NCBI GenBank assembly: GCA_937873135.1
Contig: CALMVQ010000071.1
Coordinates: 1 to 64,000, forward strand
Length of the DNA: 64,000 nt
Direction of reading: 5' to 3'
Origin: an uncultured Scytonema sp.
GTDB lineage: Bacteria; Cyanobacteriota; Cyanobacteriia; Cyanobacteriales; Nostocaceae
Below, piece by piece: positions 26,477 through 35,034 of the stretch. Made by a program: the position numbers and the translations under genes. The notes below the pieces were generated by a model that was not told where the DNA came from, made no database searches, and was given only the letters and a program-made list of their open reading frames with translations. Each line of letters begins with the position of its first letter. Position 1 is the stretch's first letter.

Positions 26477-26556
26477 GGAAGTTTGAAGCATAAACTCAGA
26501 TTTCTTGGCAAAGAAAAAGTATCCCTTTCCTAAATAACTTAGTTGAGGATAAATTG

Positions 26557-27810
26557 ATGACCTATCGCAGAATTAGTTATGCAGTTTGGGAAATTACCTT
26601 GAAGTGCAATCTAGCCTGTCAGCACTGTGGTTCTCGTGCAGGTCATACCAGAGCGCAAGAACTTTCAACAGCAGAAGCTCTTGATTTGGTCAAACAGATG
26701 GCGTCCGTCGGGATTACAGAAGTCACCATTATTGGAGGTGAAGCTTTTCTACGTCCTGATTGGCTGGAAATTGCCTCTGCGATTACCTCTGCTGGGATGG
26801 TCTGTGGGATGACCACTGGAGGATATGGTATCACTTTAGATACCGCTCGCCGGATGAAAGAAGCTGGAATTAAAGTGGTTTCTGTCTCAGTTGATGGTTT
26901 AGAAGCAACTCATGACCGTATTCGCGGGAGAGTTGGCTCCTGGCAATGGGCGTTTAAAACCATGAGCCATCTCAAGGAAGTAGGTATTCCCTTCGGCTGC
27001 AATACTCAAATTAATCGTCTGTCTGCACCAGAATTTCCCCTGATTTATGAACATTTGCGCGATGCCGGAATCTTCGCTTGGCAAATACAGTTAACTGTAC
27101 CGATGGGGAATGCCGCAGATAATAGCCAGATTCTGCTGCAACCTTATGAATTGTTGGATGTGTATCCGATGATTGCCCGTGTTGCCCAAAGAGCAAAGCT
27201 TGAAGGGGTGCAAGTTCAGCCAGGGAATAATATTGGCTACTACGGACCCTATGAGCGACAGTTACGGGGAGGAGATGCTTGGTCTTTTTGGCAGGGATGC
27301 ACGGCTGGACTATCTGCTTTGGGCATTGAAGCAGATGGTGCTATCAAGGGTTGTCCCTCACTGCCTACTACCGCATACACTGGTGGTAACATCCGCGACC
27401 ACTCTCTGCGGACAATTATTGAAGAGACAGAAGAATTGCGGTTTAATCTGGGGGCTGGTACTCCCAAAGGAACGGAGCATCTGTGGGGTTTCTGCAAAAC
27501 TTGTGAATTTGCAGAACTTTGTCGTGGTGGCTGCTCTTGGACTGCTCATGTTTTCTTTGACAAGCGAGGGAATAACCCTTACTGTCATCACCGCGCCCTC
27601 ACTCAGCAAAAACGGAGTATTCGAGAAAGAGTGTTTCTCGCGCATCCGGCGGAGGGGAATCCTTTTGATAATGGCGAGTTTGCTCTGATCTCAGAACCGA
27701 TTAATGCCCCATGGCCAGAAAACGATCCGCTTCACTTTACTAGCGATCGCATTCAGTGGTCAGAAAGTTGGTTTTCTGAACCAGAGTTAGCAACTTCAGT
27801 GGTTGGTTGA
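26557..27810 (+). CDS. radical SAM/SPASM maturase, PlpX splicease-like
   Basis: The 417-residue enzyme has the radical SAM cluster motif CNLACQHC (Cys 17, 21 and 24) in an N-terminal TIM-barrel half, with IIGGEAFLRPDW as the following GGE motif. The C-terminal half is a full SPASM domain for two auxiliary iron-sulfur clusters: an isolated Cys-Gly pair region (KGCPS), then FCKTCEFAELCRGGCSW and a late cysteine in NPYCHH. Between two Nif11 precursors with X-Tyr-Gly cores it is best explained as a spliceotide-forming enzyme of the PlpX type. The exact chemistry is inferred. ATG 26557 follows GAGG; a TTG directly before it is possible. A small gene overlaps or follows its stop. Confidence 0.9.
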   Translation: MTYRRISYAVWEITLKCNLACQHCGSRAGHTRAQELSTAEALDLVKQMASVGITEVTIIGGEAFLRPDWLEIASAITSAGMVCGMTTGGYGITLDTARRMKEAGIKVVSVSVDGLEATHDRIRGRVGSWQWAFKTMSHLKEVGIPFGCNTQINRLSAPEFPLIYEHLRDAGIFAWQIQLTVPMGNAADNSQILLQPYELLDVYPMIARVAQRAKLEGVQVQPGNNIGYYGPYERQLRGGDAWSFWQGCTAGLSALGIEADGAIKGCPSLPTTAYTGGNIRDHSLRTIIEETEELRFNLGAGTPKGTEHLWGFCKTCEFAELCRGGCSWTAHVFFDKRGNNPYCHHRALTQQKRSIRERVFLAHPAEGNPFDNGEFALISEPINAPWPENDPLHFTSDRIQWSESWFSEPELATSVVG

Positions 27811-27842
27811 AACCATTCAAAACTGCACGTACCCTCATTGCC

Positions 27843-28037
27843 ATGAATTATATCTCCACTGATTCTCTGCCTGAAGAAAATGCGACGATTGCTGACGACC
27901 AAACTCAGGACAACTCTTTAACACCCCTATTACCTCGCTCAGCTTGGGATAGTCAGTTAGCTTATTTGAGAGTTGTTTTTAGAGCTAAGAAAGCTTTAGA
28001 TCGAATCGAGAAAGAAGCCGATGTGTTGAGTAGGTAA
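27843..28037 (+). CDS. small protein in PlpY position
   Basis: The 64-residue product has an acidic, disordered N-terminus and a helical, basic C-terminus (WDSQLAYLRVVFRAKKALDR). It follows the radical SAM gene immediately, the position occupied by PlpY, the small partner required with PlpX in Pleurocapsa. Homology to PlpY is a guess from position and size. The frame is open back to a TTG at 27807 overlapping the radical SAM stop (TTGA), which would give 76 residues and translational coupling; neither start has a clear ribosome site. Confidence 0.6.
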   Translation: MNYISTDSLPEENATIADDQTQDNSLTPLLPRSAWDSQLAYLRVVFRAKKALDRIEKEADVLSR

Positions 28038-28140
28038 TTTTGTCACAATTTGGTTTTAGTCAGCATGTTAAACAAACTAAGTAATTTGCCTGATAAATGG
28101 TTAACTCTTAGTTCAATTCCAATTGAAAAGGAAAATTAAA

Positions 28141-28275
28141 ATGACTGAAAAATTTAGAAAGCACAGCATTGAAATTAATGAGATGATTGGTGATGCTATC
28201 AATAATGCGCTGAGCCGACGGAACCAAGCTATTGATTCTCAAGACGCTTTATCAACTTTGTCTTTGGAGGCTTAG
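28141..28275 (+). CDS. short peptide ORF within the RiPP locus
   Basis: A 44-codon frame starting at ATG behind AAAAGGAAAATTAAA. It reads MTEKFRKHSIEINEMIGDAI and ends DALSTLSLEA. It is helical and polar with no hydrophobic segment. The end resembles a leader that has lost its core, but no double glycine is present. It may encode a peptide of another RiPP type or be non-functional. Its place between the small partner gene and precursor B makes it worth noting. Confidence 0.45.
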   Translation: MTEKFRKHSIEINEMIGDAINNALSRRNQAIDSQDALSTLSLEA

Positions 28276-28472
28276 ATCTTGCACCTCTCCGTATCAACCC
28301 AGGCAACGCAAAAAGATGCGCGATAAGGCTACCTGATTTTTATTGGTTTTGATCGCTAAATCAAGGGTTACAGTTTAGTACTGAGTAATCAAAATACATC
28401 CGTATTTCCAGATGCAAGATGTGAGTTAAGCAAAGCTTTCTAGATGTATTTAAGTAATGTAAGGAGAAAATC

Positions 28473-28802
28473 ATGTCCCTAGAGAATGTCAAAGCTTTCT
28501 ACGAAAGACTTACGAGTGATCAAGCTTTCCGCGCTCAAATTCAAGGCTCTAAAAGCCAGGATGAATATTGCAAAATTGTCAAAGGTGCTGGTTACGTTTT
28601 CACTCAGGAAGAGTTGGAAGAATATACGGCTGAATTGTTGGAGTCAACTGCTGCTGAGGAAAGTCTGAGAGATTTAAATGAAAAAGAATTGGCAGCTGTT
28701 TTTGGTGGTTTCACGTTTCCATTCTACCTGGTGCGGCCGCAGCCGCTGTATGGAGCTGTAGTGTCTGAACCTCCGATCTTGCACCTTCTCAATAAGGGGT
28801 AA
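28473..28802 (+). CDS. Nif11-leader RiPP precursor peptide B
   Basis: A 109-residue precursor closely related to precursor A in the leader (MSLENVKAFYERLTSDQAFR start; ELAAVFGG end near residue 79). The core of about 30 residues begins FTFPFYLVRPQPLYGAVVSE and has one X-Tyr-Gly motif (QPLYGAV) in the same setting as the second motif of precursor A. The gene has the same TGTAAGGAGAAAA leader sequence. Two precursors with one maturase suggest a shared enzyme acting on several cores. No exporter with a C39 peptidase is seen within the window. Confidence 0.92.
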   Translation: MSLENVKAFYERLTSDQAFRAQIQGSKSQDEYCKIVKGAGYVFTQEELEEYTAELLESTAAEESLRDLNEKELAAVFGGFTFPFYLVRPQPLYGAVVSEPPILHLLNKG

Positions 28803-28912
28803 CTGTAGCTGAGAATGTTCTCAGAGATCTGAATGGAAGAGAATTAGAAGCTTTTGTTGGTCAGATCAGTGTGTTGCTTAGACGGATATATGGCAATGTG
28901 CAGATGTTATAA
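28795..28912 (+). pseudogene. remnant of a third Nif11 precursor
   Basis: Directly behind precursor B, in another frame, the sequence reads NVLRDLNGRELEAFVGQ then ISVLLRRIYGNVQML and stop. The first part matches the leader end of the two intact precursors (LRDLNEKELAAVFGG), with the double glycine lost. The second part still holds an X-Tyr-Gly (IYG). The N-terminal leader is missing. Confidence 0.8.
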
Positions 28913-29202
28913 CATAGTGTTCTAAAGTCAGAAGTTTTCTGGCTACCTTCCTACTCTCCTTAGATAAATTTGATACTGAGTTTCATATCTATTATCTTTC
29001 AACCCAAGATAAATATTGGGTTAATTTTTGATGTCTTTTTATCATAATTTTTTATTAAAAGTGTAAATGAAAATTAAAAGAGACATAATTTCAATACCAC
29101 GTTTTTAAGCGTGGGTTTCCTTCTGCCTTCTGCCCTCTGAATGGCATTCAAATTATGGAGTAATATCGCCCCTTTATAAGCGAGGGAGAGCCATTGTATA
29201 TT

Positions 29203-30246
29203 TTAATTACTCCTGCTTTGGTTATAGACAACATCACTAACTAGCTTGCTTTTGTTAAGAGCAACATCAAGCTCAACTTGCTCAACTTGTTGCTTCAGCC
29301 ATTCTCCTAACAACTCTGACAGAATTTGCTGGCGTTGCTGTTTATCCAATTGTGGTTGAATAATTTCCTCGACAAAAATTAGATATACTTCCGAAGGCGT
29401 CACGATGGGTTTAAGAACCTGGGGTGGTTTAGCAGCAAATACCGCTGCTGAAATCTCCGGCTTTAAATCTTTACGTCTGACTATTCCTCGATATCCTCCT
29501 TTTCGCCGTAATTCTGTATCCTGGATGTATTTGTGAGCAACGTCATAAAAACTCATTTCACCTTCTTGAACAGCATAGAATAGTTCTATAGCTAAGTCTT
29601 CATCATCTAAAATGACCTCATACATCACCACATTGGTATAGTCTAGTTGATTTTGAAAAAAGTATGGTTCAACTTTATCTGCAAATAGATGGGCAGCTAA
29701 CTTTCCTAAAATAACGGTATTGTCAACTATTTTCTCAAACTCCTCTGTGGTTTCTTGATCATTGCTGGGTTTTGGACGTGTGGACAAACCCATCTGTTTG
29801 AGCAATCGTTGGAGATGGCGATCGCTCACCTTTATTCCAAATTCTTTTTCCAGATGTTTATGAAGCCAGTTTTTTGTCCACTGCCGAAAAGGGTAACCAT
29901 AATCACGGGGACTATGAGTAATCAGTTCTTTCAAACGCTCCAAATATTCCTCGTTGACTGTCTTCGGACGACCAAAGGAACGCTCCTGCCATTGGTGTGC
30001 CATTCCAGTACAAGCTACATGTATCCAGTGCCTTGCTGTTGCTGGACAACACCCCAAGGTTTGACAAATTTTGGTTTGAGAGTTCCCCTGATCTGCTAGC
30101 AACATAATTTGAATGCGCTGGCGGTAAGACTCAGGTAAATCGTCTTGTAAACTTTTTTGCAACATTTTGCGCTCAAAGGGTGTTAAAAATTTACCTGTTC
30201 GATTGTCTAAGGCTTTATTGCCATGCTTGGCTTGGTTATGAGACAT
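29203..30246 (-). CDS. IS630-type HTH region fused to PpiC-type prolyl isomerase
   Basis: The 347-residue protein joins two unrelated parts. Residues 20-160 are the DNA-binding part of IS630/Tc1-type transposases: a helix-turn-helix (GNSQTKICQTLGCCPATARH) and a winged-helix segment (GYPFRQWTKNWLHKHL, then SDRHLQRLLKQMGL). No DDE catalytic domain follows. Instead residues about 200-310 resemble a parvulin/PpiC rotamase (MSFYDVAHKYIQDTELRRKG, then AAVFAAKPPQVLKPIVTP). Parvulin-type isomerases and foldases occur in cyanobacterial bacteriocin export clusters, so a link to the convergent RiPP locus is possible. It could be a domesticated transposase acting as regulator. The frame is open and the two halves are joined without a stop. 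Confidence 0.8.
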   Translation of the reverse strand: MSHNQAKHGNKALDNRTGKFLTPFERKMLQKSLQDDLPESYRQRIQIMLLADQGNSQTKICQTLGCCPATARHWIHVACTGMAHQWQERSFGRPKTVNEEYLERLKELITHSPRDYGYPFRQWTKNWLHKHLEKEFGIKVSDRHLQRLLKQMGLSTRPKPSNDQETTEEFEKIVDNTVILGKLAAHLFADKVEPYFFQNQLDYTNVVMYEVILDDEDLAIELFYAVQEGEMSFYDVAHKYIQDTELRRKGGYRGIVRRKDLKPEISAAVFAAKPPQVLKPIVTPSEVYLIFVEEIIQPQLDKQQRQQILSELLGEWLKQQVEQVELDVALNKSKLVSDVVYNQSRSN

Positions 30247-30665
30247 ATTACCTAAAAAAATTAGACTGCTTGATAGCGTTGCTGATTGCGCTTTTTAAGT
30301 ACGACGTAATAGTCCAGAGTGATTTGTTACCTCTAGCATCAGGGGCATATTTGTGTATATTTTTTAGATTTTAATTTAGTTTATATGCGTGTATTTACGC
30401 ATGATGGGCAGTCAAAATATCCCTATTAATAGGGTTGCTTTGCTCACCACACAAAGCACACTTAATGCTTAGTTATATCTCCTTACAGAATTTTAGGCGT
30501 CTACTTCACCGCATTATAATAGTTTTTTTTACTACATGTACTGATACTATCGTTTATAGCAGATGTTTTGCGGGGCGTAAACACCCGAATCGCTTATTTG
30601 ATAACTCAGTGTCGGTTGTGGACTAACTGAAATTTGTGCAATTACCTTAACCTCTCACGGATGCC
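30247..30665. promoter_or_regulatory. upstream region of the HTH-isomerase gene, with palindrome
   Basis: No gene is supported. A dyad ATGCGT-N6-ACGCAT lies at 30385-30402, about 140 bases upstream of the minus-strand gene start, and could be an operator. The rest is AT-rich. Confidence 0.35.
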
Positions 30666-31760
30666 CTACTCCCCACTCCCTATGTTCAAAATAGGTAAGC
30701 GAAACGCGAAGATTGCACCGTGGGGAACGCGATTCTCTGCCCAGACTGTACCTCCGTGTGCTTCTACAATCTGACGAGTCAAGTACAACCCCAACCCCGT
30801 ACCTTTTGCTTGACGATCGCTATGTCCTTGGTAAAATCGTTCAAATAAGTGTGGTAATTCTTCGAGCGTGAAACCTGCTCCTGTATCTATAACTTTAGCC
30901 ACTTGATAAGAAGACCCAGGCTCTAACACAACTTCCACTCTACCACCACGAGGAGTGTGGTTAATGGCATTTGTCAAGAGATTGTTAAAAACTCGTTGCA
31001 ATTGGAAGGCATCTCCCTCAACCCAAATAAACTGACGAAAGTCTGATACACCGTAGTTCACTGAAATGTATACGCGACGACTTAAGGCGAGTTCAGTCAG
31101 CGTTGTTGCCACTTCCTCTGCGATCGCACTAAGATCCACACGTGTCTTTTTCAGCTTTAACCCTTTAATATCATTGCGATAGATATCTAGAACAGTTTCC
31201 ACCATCTGCAAACTCGTTTGGTGACTGCGAATCATCATCGCCAAAACTTTCTTTTGGGCGGGAAGAACAGAACCAAAATTTTCTCTCTCAAACGCCTGTA
31301 AAGTTTCAATTGCCCCCAAAAGAGGAGTTTTCAGATCATGAGTTAAGGTAGAGGCAAAGTCCTCTCGCACGCTCGCTAACTTCTCTTGTGCCTGAAGTTT
31401 CGCCTCCTGTTGCATCAGTGCTTGTTGGTATATCCGATTGCGATCACACAGAACATCCGTCACAACTAGTGCCAAAATGGCAATCAATCGACTTGCAATT
31501 GTTGAAGCCCTCTCTACGTAGATGCCTGGAATCCACACGTTTGTAATTGTCAGAACACAAGCAACTACAGTAATTCGTAGCGTTGCCATCCGACTCAAAC
31601 GTGCATTTGCCAGTATGATAGGACCAATATAAAGATAACCAAATACATAATCTGGTGGAGTTGAGTACTCTAATAAAGCCACAACTGCAAACATTCCAAT
31701 AATTAACCAGAATGTTCTCAAACCTGGGTTGTGAGGGTCGTTAAATTTGAGAGGCAACAT
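30666..31760 (-). CDS. membrane sensor histidine kinase
   Basis: The 364-residue kinase begins with about four hydrophobic segments (FWLIIGMFAVVALLEY, YLYIGPIILANA, LRITVVACVLTITNVW, LIAILALVVTDVLC) that resemble a small membrane sensor domain. HisKA follows with the histidine in STLTHDLKTPLLGAIETL (near 140), then an HATPase domain with NLLTNAINHTPRGG, DTGAGF and GTGLGLYL. It ends right after the kinase domain. There is no adjacent response regulator; the orphan NarL-type regulator at 24745 is a possible partner. The ATG start directly precedes the first membrane segment. Confidence 0.9.
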   Translation of the reverse strand: MLPLKFNDPHNPGLRTFWLIIGMFAVVALLEYSTPPDYVFGYLYIGPIILANARLSRMATLRITVVACVLTITNVWIPGIYVERASTIASRLIAILALVVTDVLCDRNRIYQQALMQQEAKLQAQEKLASVREDFASTLTHDLKTPLLGAIETLQAFERENFGSVLPAQKKVLAMMIRSHQTSLQMVETVLDIYRNDIKGLKLKKTRVDLSAIAEEVATTLTELALSRRVYISVNYGVSDFRQFIWVEGDAFQLQRVFNNLLTNAINHTPRGGRVEVVLEPGSSYQVAKVIDTGAGFTLEELPHLFERFYQGHSDRQAKGTGLGLYLTRQIVEAHGGTVWAENRVPHGAIFAFRLPILNIGSGE

Positions 31761-32050
31761 CTGGAGAATAAATGTATTAGCACTAAAGCCATGTTAATAG
31801 AGATTGAGCCAACACCGCCAGAAGACAGCTACGCGGATTCGATCTGGAAGTTATGATTAACTTGCCCGGACTACAAACACTCAGCTATCTGGTTCATGTT
31901 GTCGGTGCTTTATACCAATTCTCCACTTCCTAGGCAACAGATACAGTGGGTAGGGGCGAACGGCTGTTCGCCCTTACAGAATATTTGATGTGTAGCGAAG
32001 TTTTAGGGAATTGGTATTAGTCATTGCTCGCCAGATGCTGAATGTCTTCT

Positions 32051-32086
32051 GTTTCAGCTCACGCTTGCTTAAGCGTGAGCTGAAAC
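32051..32086. terminator. long perfect hairpin (16-bp stem)
   Basis: GTTTCAGCTCACGCTT and its exact complement are separated by the 4-base loop GCTT. No T-run follows on the plus strand. It abuts the remnant of a Uma2 gene 3' end, so it may be an insertion hairpin or terminator for the minus strand. The remainder of 31761-32083 holds a dispersed repeat (GGGGCGAACGGCTGTTCGCCC near 31954) and no gene. Confidence 0.6.
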
Positions 32087-32193
32087 AGGGTTAATTGGAA
32101 ATCTGCGTTCATTGTATCAGGTCAATATTTAACTCTCGCAATTTAGCGGACAATCTTGATGATCTACTTAGAGCTACTTCTTCTGGTGTTGGA
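32084..32193 (-). pseudogene. Uma2-family gene remnant (3' end)
   Basis: This stretch repeats, with changes and a small gap, the end of the intact Uma2 gene and its 3' flank at 34190-34332 (shared runs ACAGGGTTAATTGGAAA, TTTAACTCTCGCAATTT and TACTTCTTCTGGTGTTGG). It holds only the C-terminal coil. Confidence 0.8.
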
Positions 32194-32255
32194 ACAGAGC
32201 GATCGCTTTCGTCTGCCCTCGATTGTGGGAGATTCATTAGTTAAAGCATCTGTCG

Positions 32256-32889
32256 TTGGAGAACACAAAGAGGTGTAATAAAGATACCCTATCCGACCGC
32301 AAACACACTTATCGCATTTATATTCGTCCTTCTCTTGAACCCAGGCAAATTGAGAACATACCCGAGCAAAATATGGGCGATCCTCGTTCCTTGCGAGACT
32401 TTATTGTTTGGGGAATTGAGAATTATCCCGCAGAAAACTACGCAGTAATACTCTGGAATCACGGTACTGGGTGGAAAGAAGATGATATATACGCCTTTGC
32501 GAGAAATCGTGGAGTTGAGATTCAGGCGAGTGAGGATGAGGTGCGTTCCCTCACCCGCAATCATCGACGGCTGCAGAATGCCTTTTTCCTTTCTTCAGTG
32601 CTGGAAGTGCTGAAATTAGAGGATGAGGAATCGCGGGCGATCGCCTTTTAAGTATGCTGGGGATAGTGATGAATTGAACAGGGTTATAGATGAAGTGATA
32701 AATTTAATGATTCTTGAAGTTGAACCGCAGCTAATTTTGGCAAATGTGACTTCAGGGAGTAGATTTGAGCGTGTGAAGGGGTTGTCAATTTATTCGCCAG
32801 TTCGAGGTTATTCTCAGTTTTATGAGAAGTCAGATTTTGCTTGTTGTGGGTGGGGGGAGTTTGTTAGGGTTTTGAATGATGTGGGTTGA
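32256..32889 (+). pseudogene. clostripain-family (C11) peptidase remnant
   Basis: Two overlapping frames give the ends of one C11 peptidase. The first reads MGDPRSLRDFIVWGIENYPA and VILWNHGTGWKEDD, the family's NHG block, up to residues around RAIAF. The second reads GDSDELNRVIDEVIN and later FERVKGLSIYSPVRGYSQFY, a typical C-terminus. The centre, which should carry the catalytic cysteine in a DxCLM-type motif, is missing, and the frame changes near 32640. The start is also uncertain. I consider it inactive. Confidence 0.75.
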
Positions 32890-33013
32890 GGATTGGGAAG
32901 AGTGCGAAAGTAAAATATTTTGACCGAGTTTGACAGGAAAATGTAACATTATTTTGTTGCAATGTGGAGATAGTGAGATTCCTGCGAAAAACTGTACGCT
33001 AACGCCCCTATTT

Positions 33014-33437
33014 ATGACCTCGGAATTTCCAGTCCTACTTGTCACACAAGAAGCTTATGAAGCATCCTCGAATGAAGCTTTAGGAAGCAAGTATATAATT
33101 TTGGTTTGAGCACGAGAAACTCGGTCGTTGTCTTTATAAACAATGCCGACCACACTTGGGGGAAGATTGGGCAGAAAAAGTAGCATCAGAATTATGCGAA
33201 CTATTGGGACTTCCCCATGCTGTTTACGAATTGGCTTTAACTTGGGAAGGCGATCGCGGTATAGTCTCACCCAACTTTTTACCAACAGGAGGAACGCTTG
33301 TTCATGGTAACGAGCTTCTTTCCTCTATTGTGCCGAACTATCCTGCGTTTGGGACTTACGGCATATCACAACATACAATAGATATAGGGAAACACTACCT
33401 TGAAGACACCAAAAATACTATTTTTAGCTTGGCTTGA
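33014..33437 (+). pseudogene. HipA-like kinase remnant
   Basis: The sequence begins MTSEFPVLLVTQEAYEASSN, shifts frame near 33095, and continues FEHEKLGRCLYKQCRP, LGEDWAEKVASELCELLGLP and SPNFLPTGGTLVHGNELL. The latter matches HipA-like serine kinases of cyanobacteria in their N-terminal half. The catalytic C-terminal half is absent: the frame runs into the start of the next gene and ends. It was probably the partner of the downstream HIRAN-like gene. Confidence 0.7.
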
Positions 33438-34170
33438 CCCCATTAGTCGCTACTGGTTCCCTATCGGTAGGTTAACATTTGATGAGGGTGTCTATCAATT
33501 TGTCTACACTCAAGGTGTAAAAGAAGCCGAAGAGAAATGTGCTTTTAAACCTTTGTCTTCGTTTCCGCGCTTAGATGAAATCTATACATCAACTCAGTTA
33601 TTCCCAGTGTTCGCTAATCGGTTAATGTCTCGTTCGCGTCCTGATTATTCAAGTTTTATTGAATGGCTCAATATTCCGAATGATAAAAATGACCCAATTG
33701 CAATTTTAGCCCGCAGTGGTGGCGAACGAGAAACAGATACACTCGCCGTTTTTGCTTGTCCAGAAGTTGATGAACTTGGACAGTACCATCTTTACTTTTT
33801 CTCGCATGGGCTGCGACACCTACCAAGGTGTGCGATTGAGCGGATTAATCAACTTGAGCCTGGAGAAAAGTTATGGTTAGCTCACGAATTTCAAAATCCC
33901 TACGATTCTCAGGCTTTAATTTTAAACACCGAAGACCACTACATTATCGGCTATTCTCCGCGATATTTGCTTGCAGAAGTTTTTGAGATGCTTCGACAAA
34001 ATTCTCACTTAGAGGTGCGGGTAGAGCGTGTCAATAAACCCCCAACTCCATTCCAATTTCGCCTGTTGTGTAAAATGAGTGTGGATGCGACCGATGATTT
34101 TCGCCCCTTCTCCAGTCCTCAGTACCAGTCTTTCATTGCAGAGATAGCAGATGTTGCTATGTATTTGTAA
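33400..34170 (+). CDS. HIRAN-domain-like protein
   Basis: The 256-residue product has an N-terminal block with FLAWLDPISRYWFPIGRLTF and YQFVYTQGVKEAEEK, and a C-terminal half whose LWLAHEFQNPYDSQALILN and IIGYSPRYLLAEV resemble a HIRAN domain, a small DNA-end-binding fold. Genes of this kind adjoin HipA-like kinases in cyanobacteria, which suggests a toxin-antitoxin-like or phage-related pair. Start is TTG 33400 behind AGGGA, overlapping the end of the kinase remnant. The HIRAN gene is intact while the kinase is not. Confidence 0.65.
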   Translation: MKTPKILFLAWLDPISRYWFPIGRLTFDEGVYQFVYTQGVKEAEEKCAFKPLSSFPRLDEIYTSTQLFPVFANRLMSRSRPDYSSFIEWLNIPNDKNDPIAILARSGGERETDTLAVFACPEVDELGQYHLYFFSHGLRHLPRCAIERINQLEPGEKLWLAHEFQNPYDSQALILNTEDHYIIGYSPRYLLAEVFEMLRQNSHLEVRVERVNKPPTPFQFRLLCKMSVDATDDFRPFSSPQYQSFIAEIADVAMYL

Positions 34171-34212
34171 ATTCTATTAAATTTCAGGAAAACAGGGTTA
34201 ATTGGAAATGTT

Positions 34213-34914
34213 CTATATTGTATCAGGGTCAATGTTTAACTCTCGCAATTTGGCAGCCAATCTTTCAGCTCTAGTTACTGCTAATTCTTTCTGTTGACGT
34301 TCAGACTCAGCTACTTCTTCTGGTGTTGGAACTAACTGTCCTGATGGTGTAAAAAATCGCAATAGTCCATGATTAATTCCCAAATATAAATCTAGCTGCT
34401 GACTCCATAAATGCCCTTGCTTATTTGCTTCTAAAGGTTGATATTTCCCATCAACTAAATGAAATCCAGCAAATTCTAATGTATAAGGATCGAACCAAAA
34501 GTAATCGGGTGTGCGAAAGGTGTTTTGGTAAAGTTTTTTCTTAAATTCTTTATCAGTATTAGCAGTTGATTCAGAGAGAATTTCCAGAATTACGTTAGGA
34601 TATTTACCATGTTCTTCCCAAACTACCCAACTTTTACGAGTTTTGCGTTCCGTATCTAGCACCACAAAAAAATCTGGTCCCCGGAAGTCTTCTGATTTGC
34701 GTTTGCTGAGGCTGTAATAAATAGTCAGATTGCCAGCCGCATAGAAATCAGTTCTGTCTCGCCACAACCATTTTAGACATTTAAGTAAGAGCATTATTTG
34801 CTCTAGATGCAGTTCGGTTTCCAAAGGAGGCTCGTCGCTGTATAAATCACCAGGAGGAAGGATAACATTTTCTGGAATGTCTTGGGGAGAGTCTAATTCT
34901 TTAGCAAGGGACAT
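34213..34914 (-). CDS. Uma2 family endonuclease (DUF820)
   Basis: A 233-residue member of the large cyanobacterial Uma2/DUF820 family with a PD-(D/E)XK fold. Visible are RGPDFFVVLD (the aspartate), WEEHGKYPNVILEILSESTA (the glutamate block), the following lysine region DKEFKKKLYQ and YFWFDPYTLEFAGF. The tail from about 195 is a charged coiled coil. Function is unknown; members are multicopy and spread with mobile DNA. The 3' end and flank recur as a remnant at 32084-32193. The ATG start is normal and the length is typical. Confidence 0.9.
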   Translation of the reverse strand: MSLAKELDSPQDIPENVILPPGDLYSDEPPLETELHLEQIMLLLKCLKWLWRDRTDFYAAGNLTIYYSLSKRKSEDFRGPDFFVVLDTERKTRKSWVVWEEHGKYPNVILEILSESTANTDKEFKKKLYQNTFRTPDYFWFDPYTLEFAGFHLVDGKYQPLEANKQGHLWSQQLDLYLGINHGLLRFFTPSGQLVPTPEEVAESERQQKELAVTRAERLAAKLRELNIDPDTI

Positions 34915-35034
34915 AGCTTGGGGTAAGATGGCATGACTATTTTATGGGTTTATTTTAACGCTGTCATGGTGGAGCGATCACTGTTTTTCTCCAAACAAAA
35001 TTTCCAAATGACGTAGACAAATAAAAAAGTTGTA

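Noticed and set aside
27173-27688. 171-codon plus-strand frame inside the radical SAM gene
   Set aside because: Alternate frame over the SPASM region, which is the real coding frame with all cysteines.
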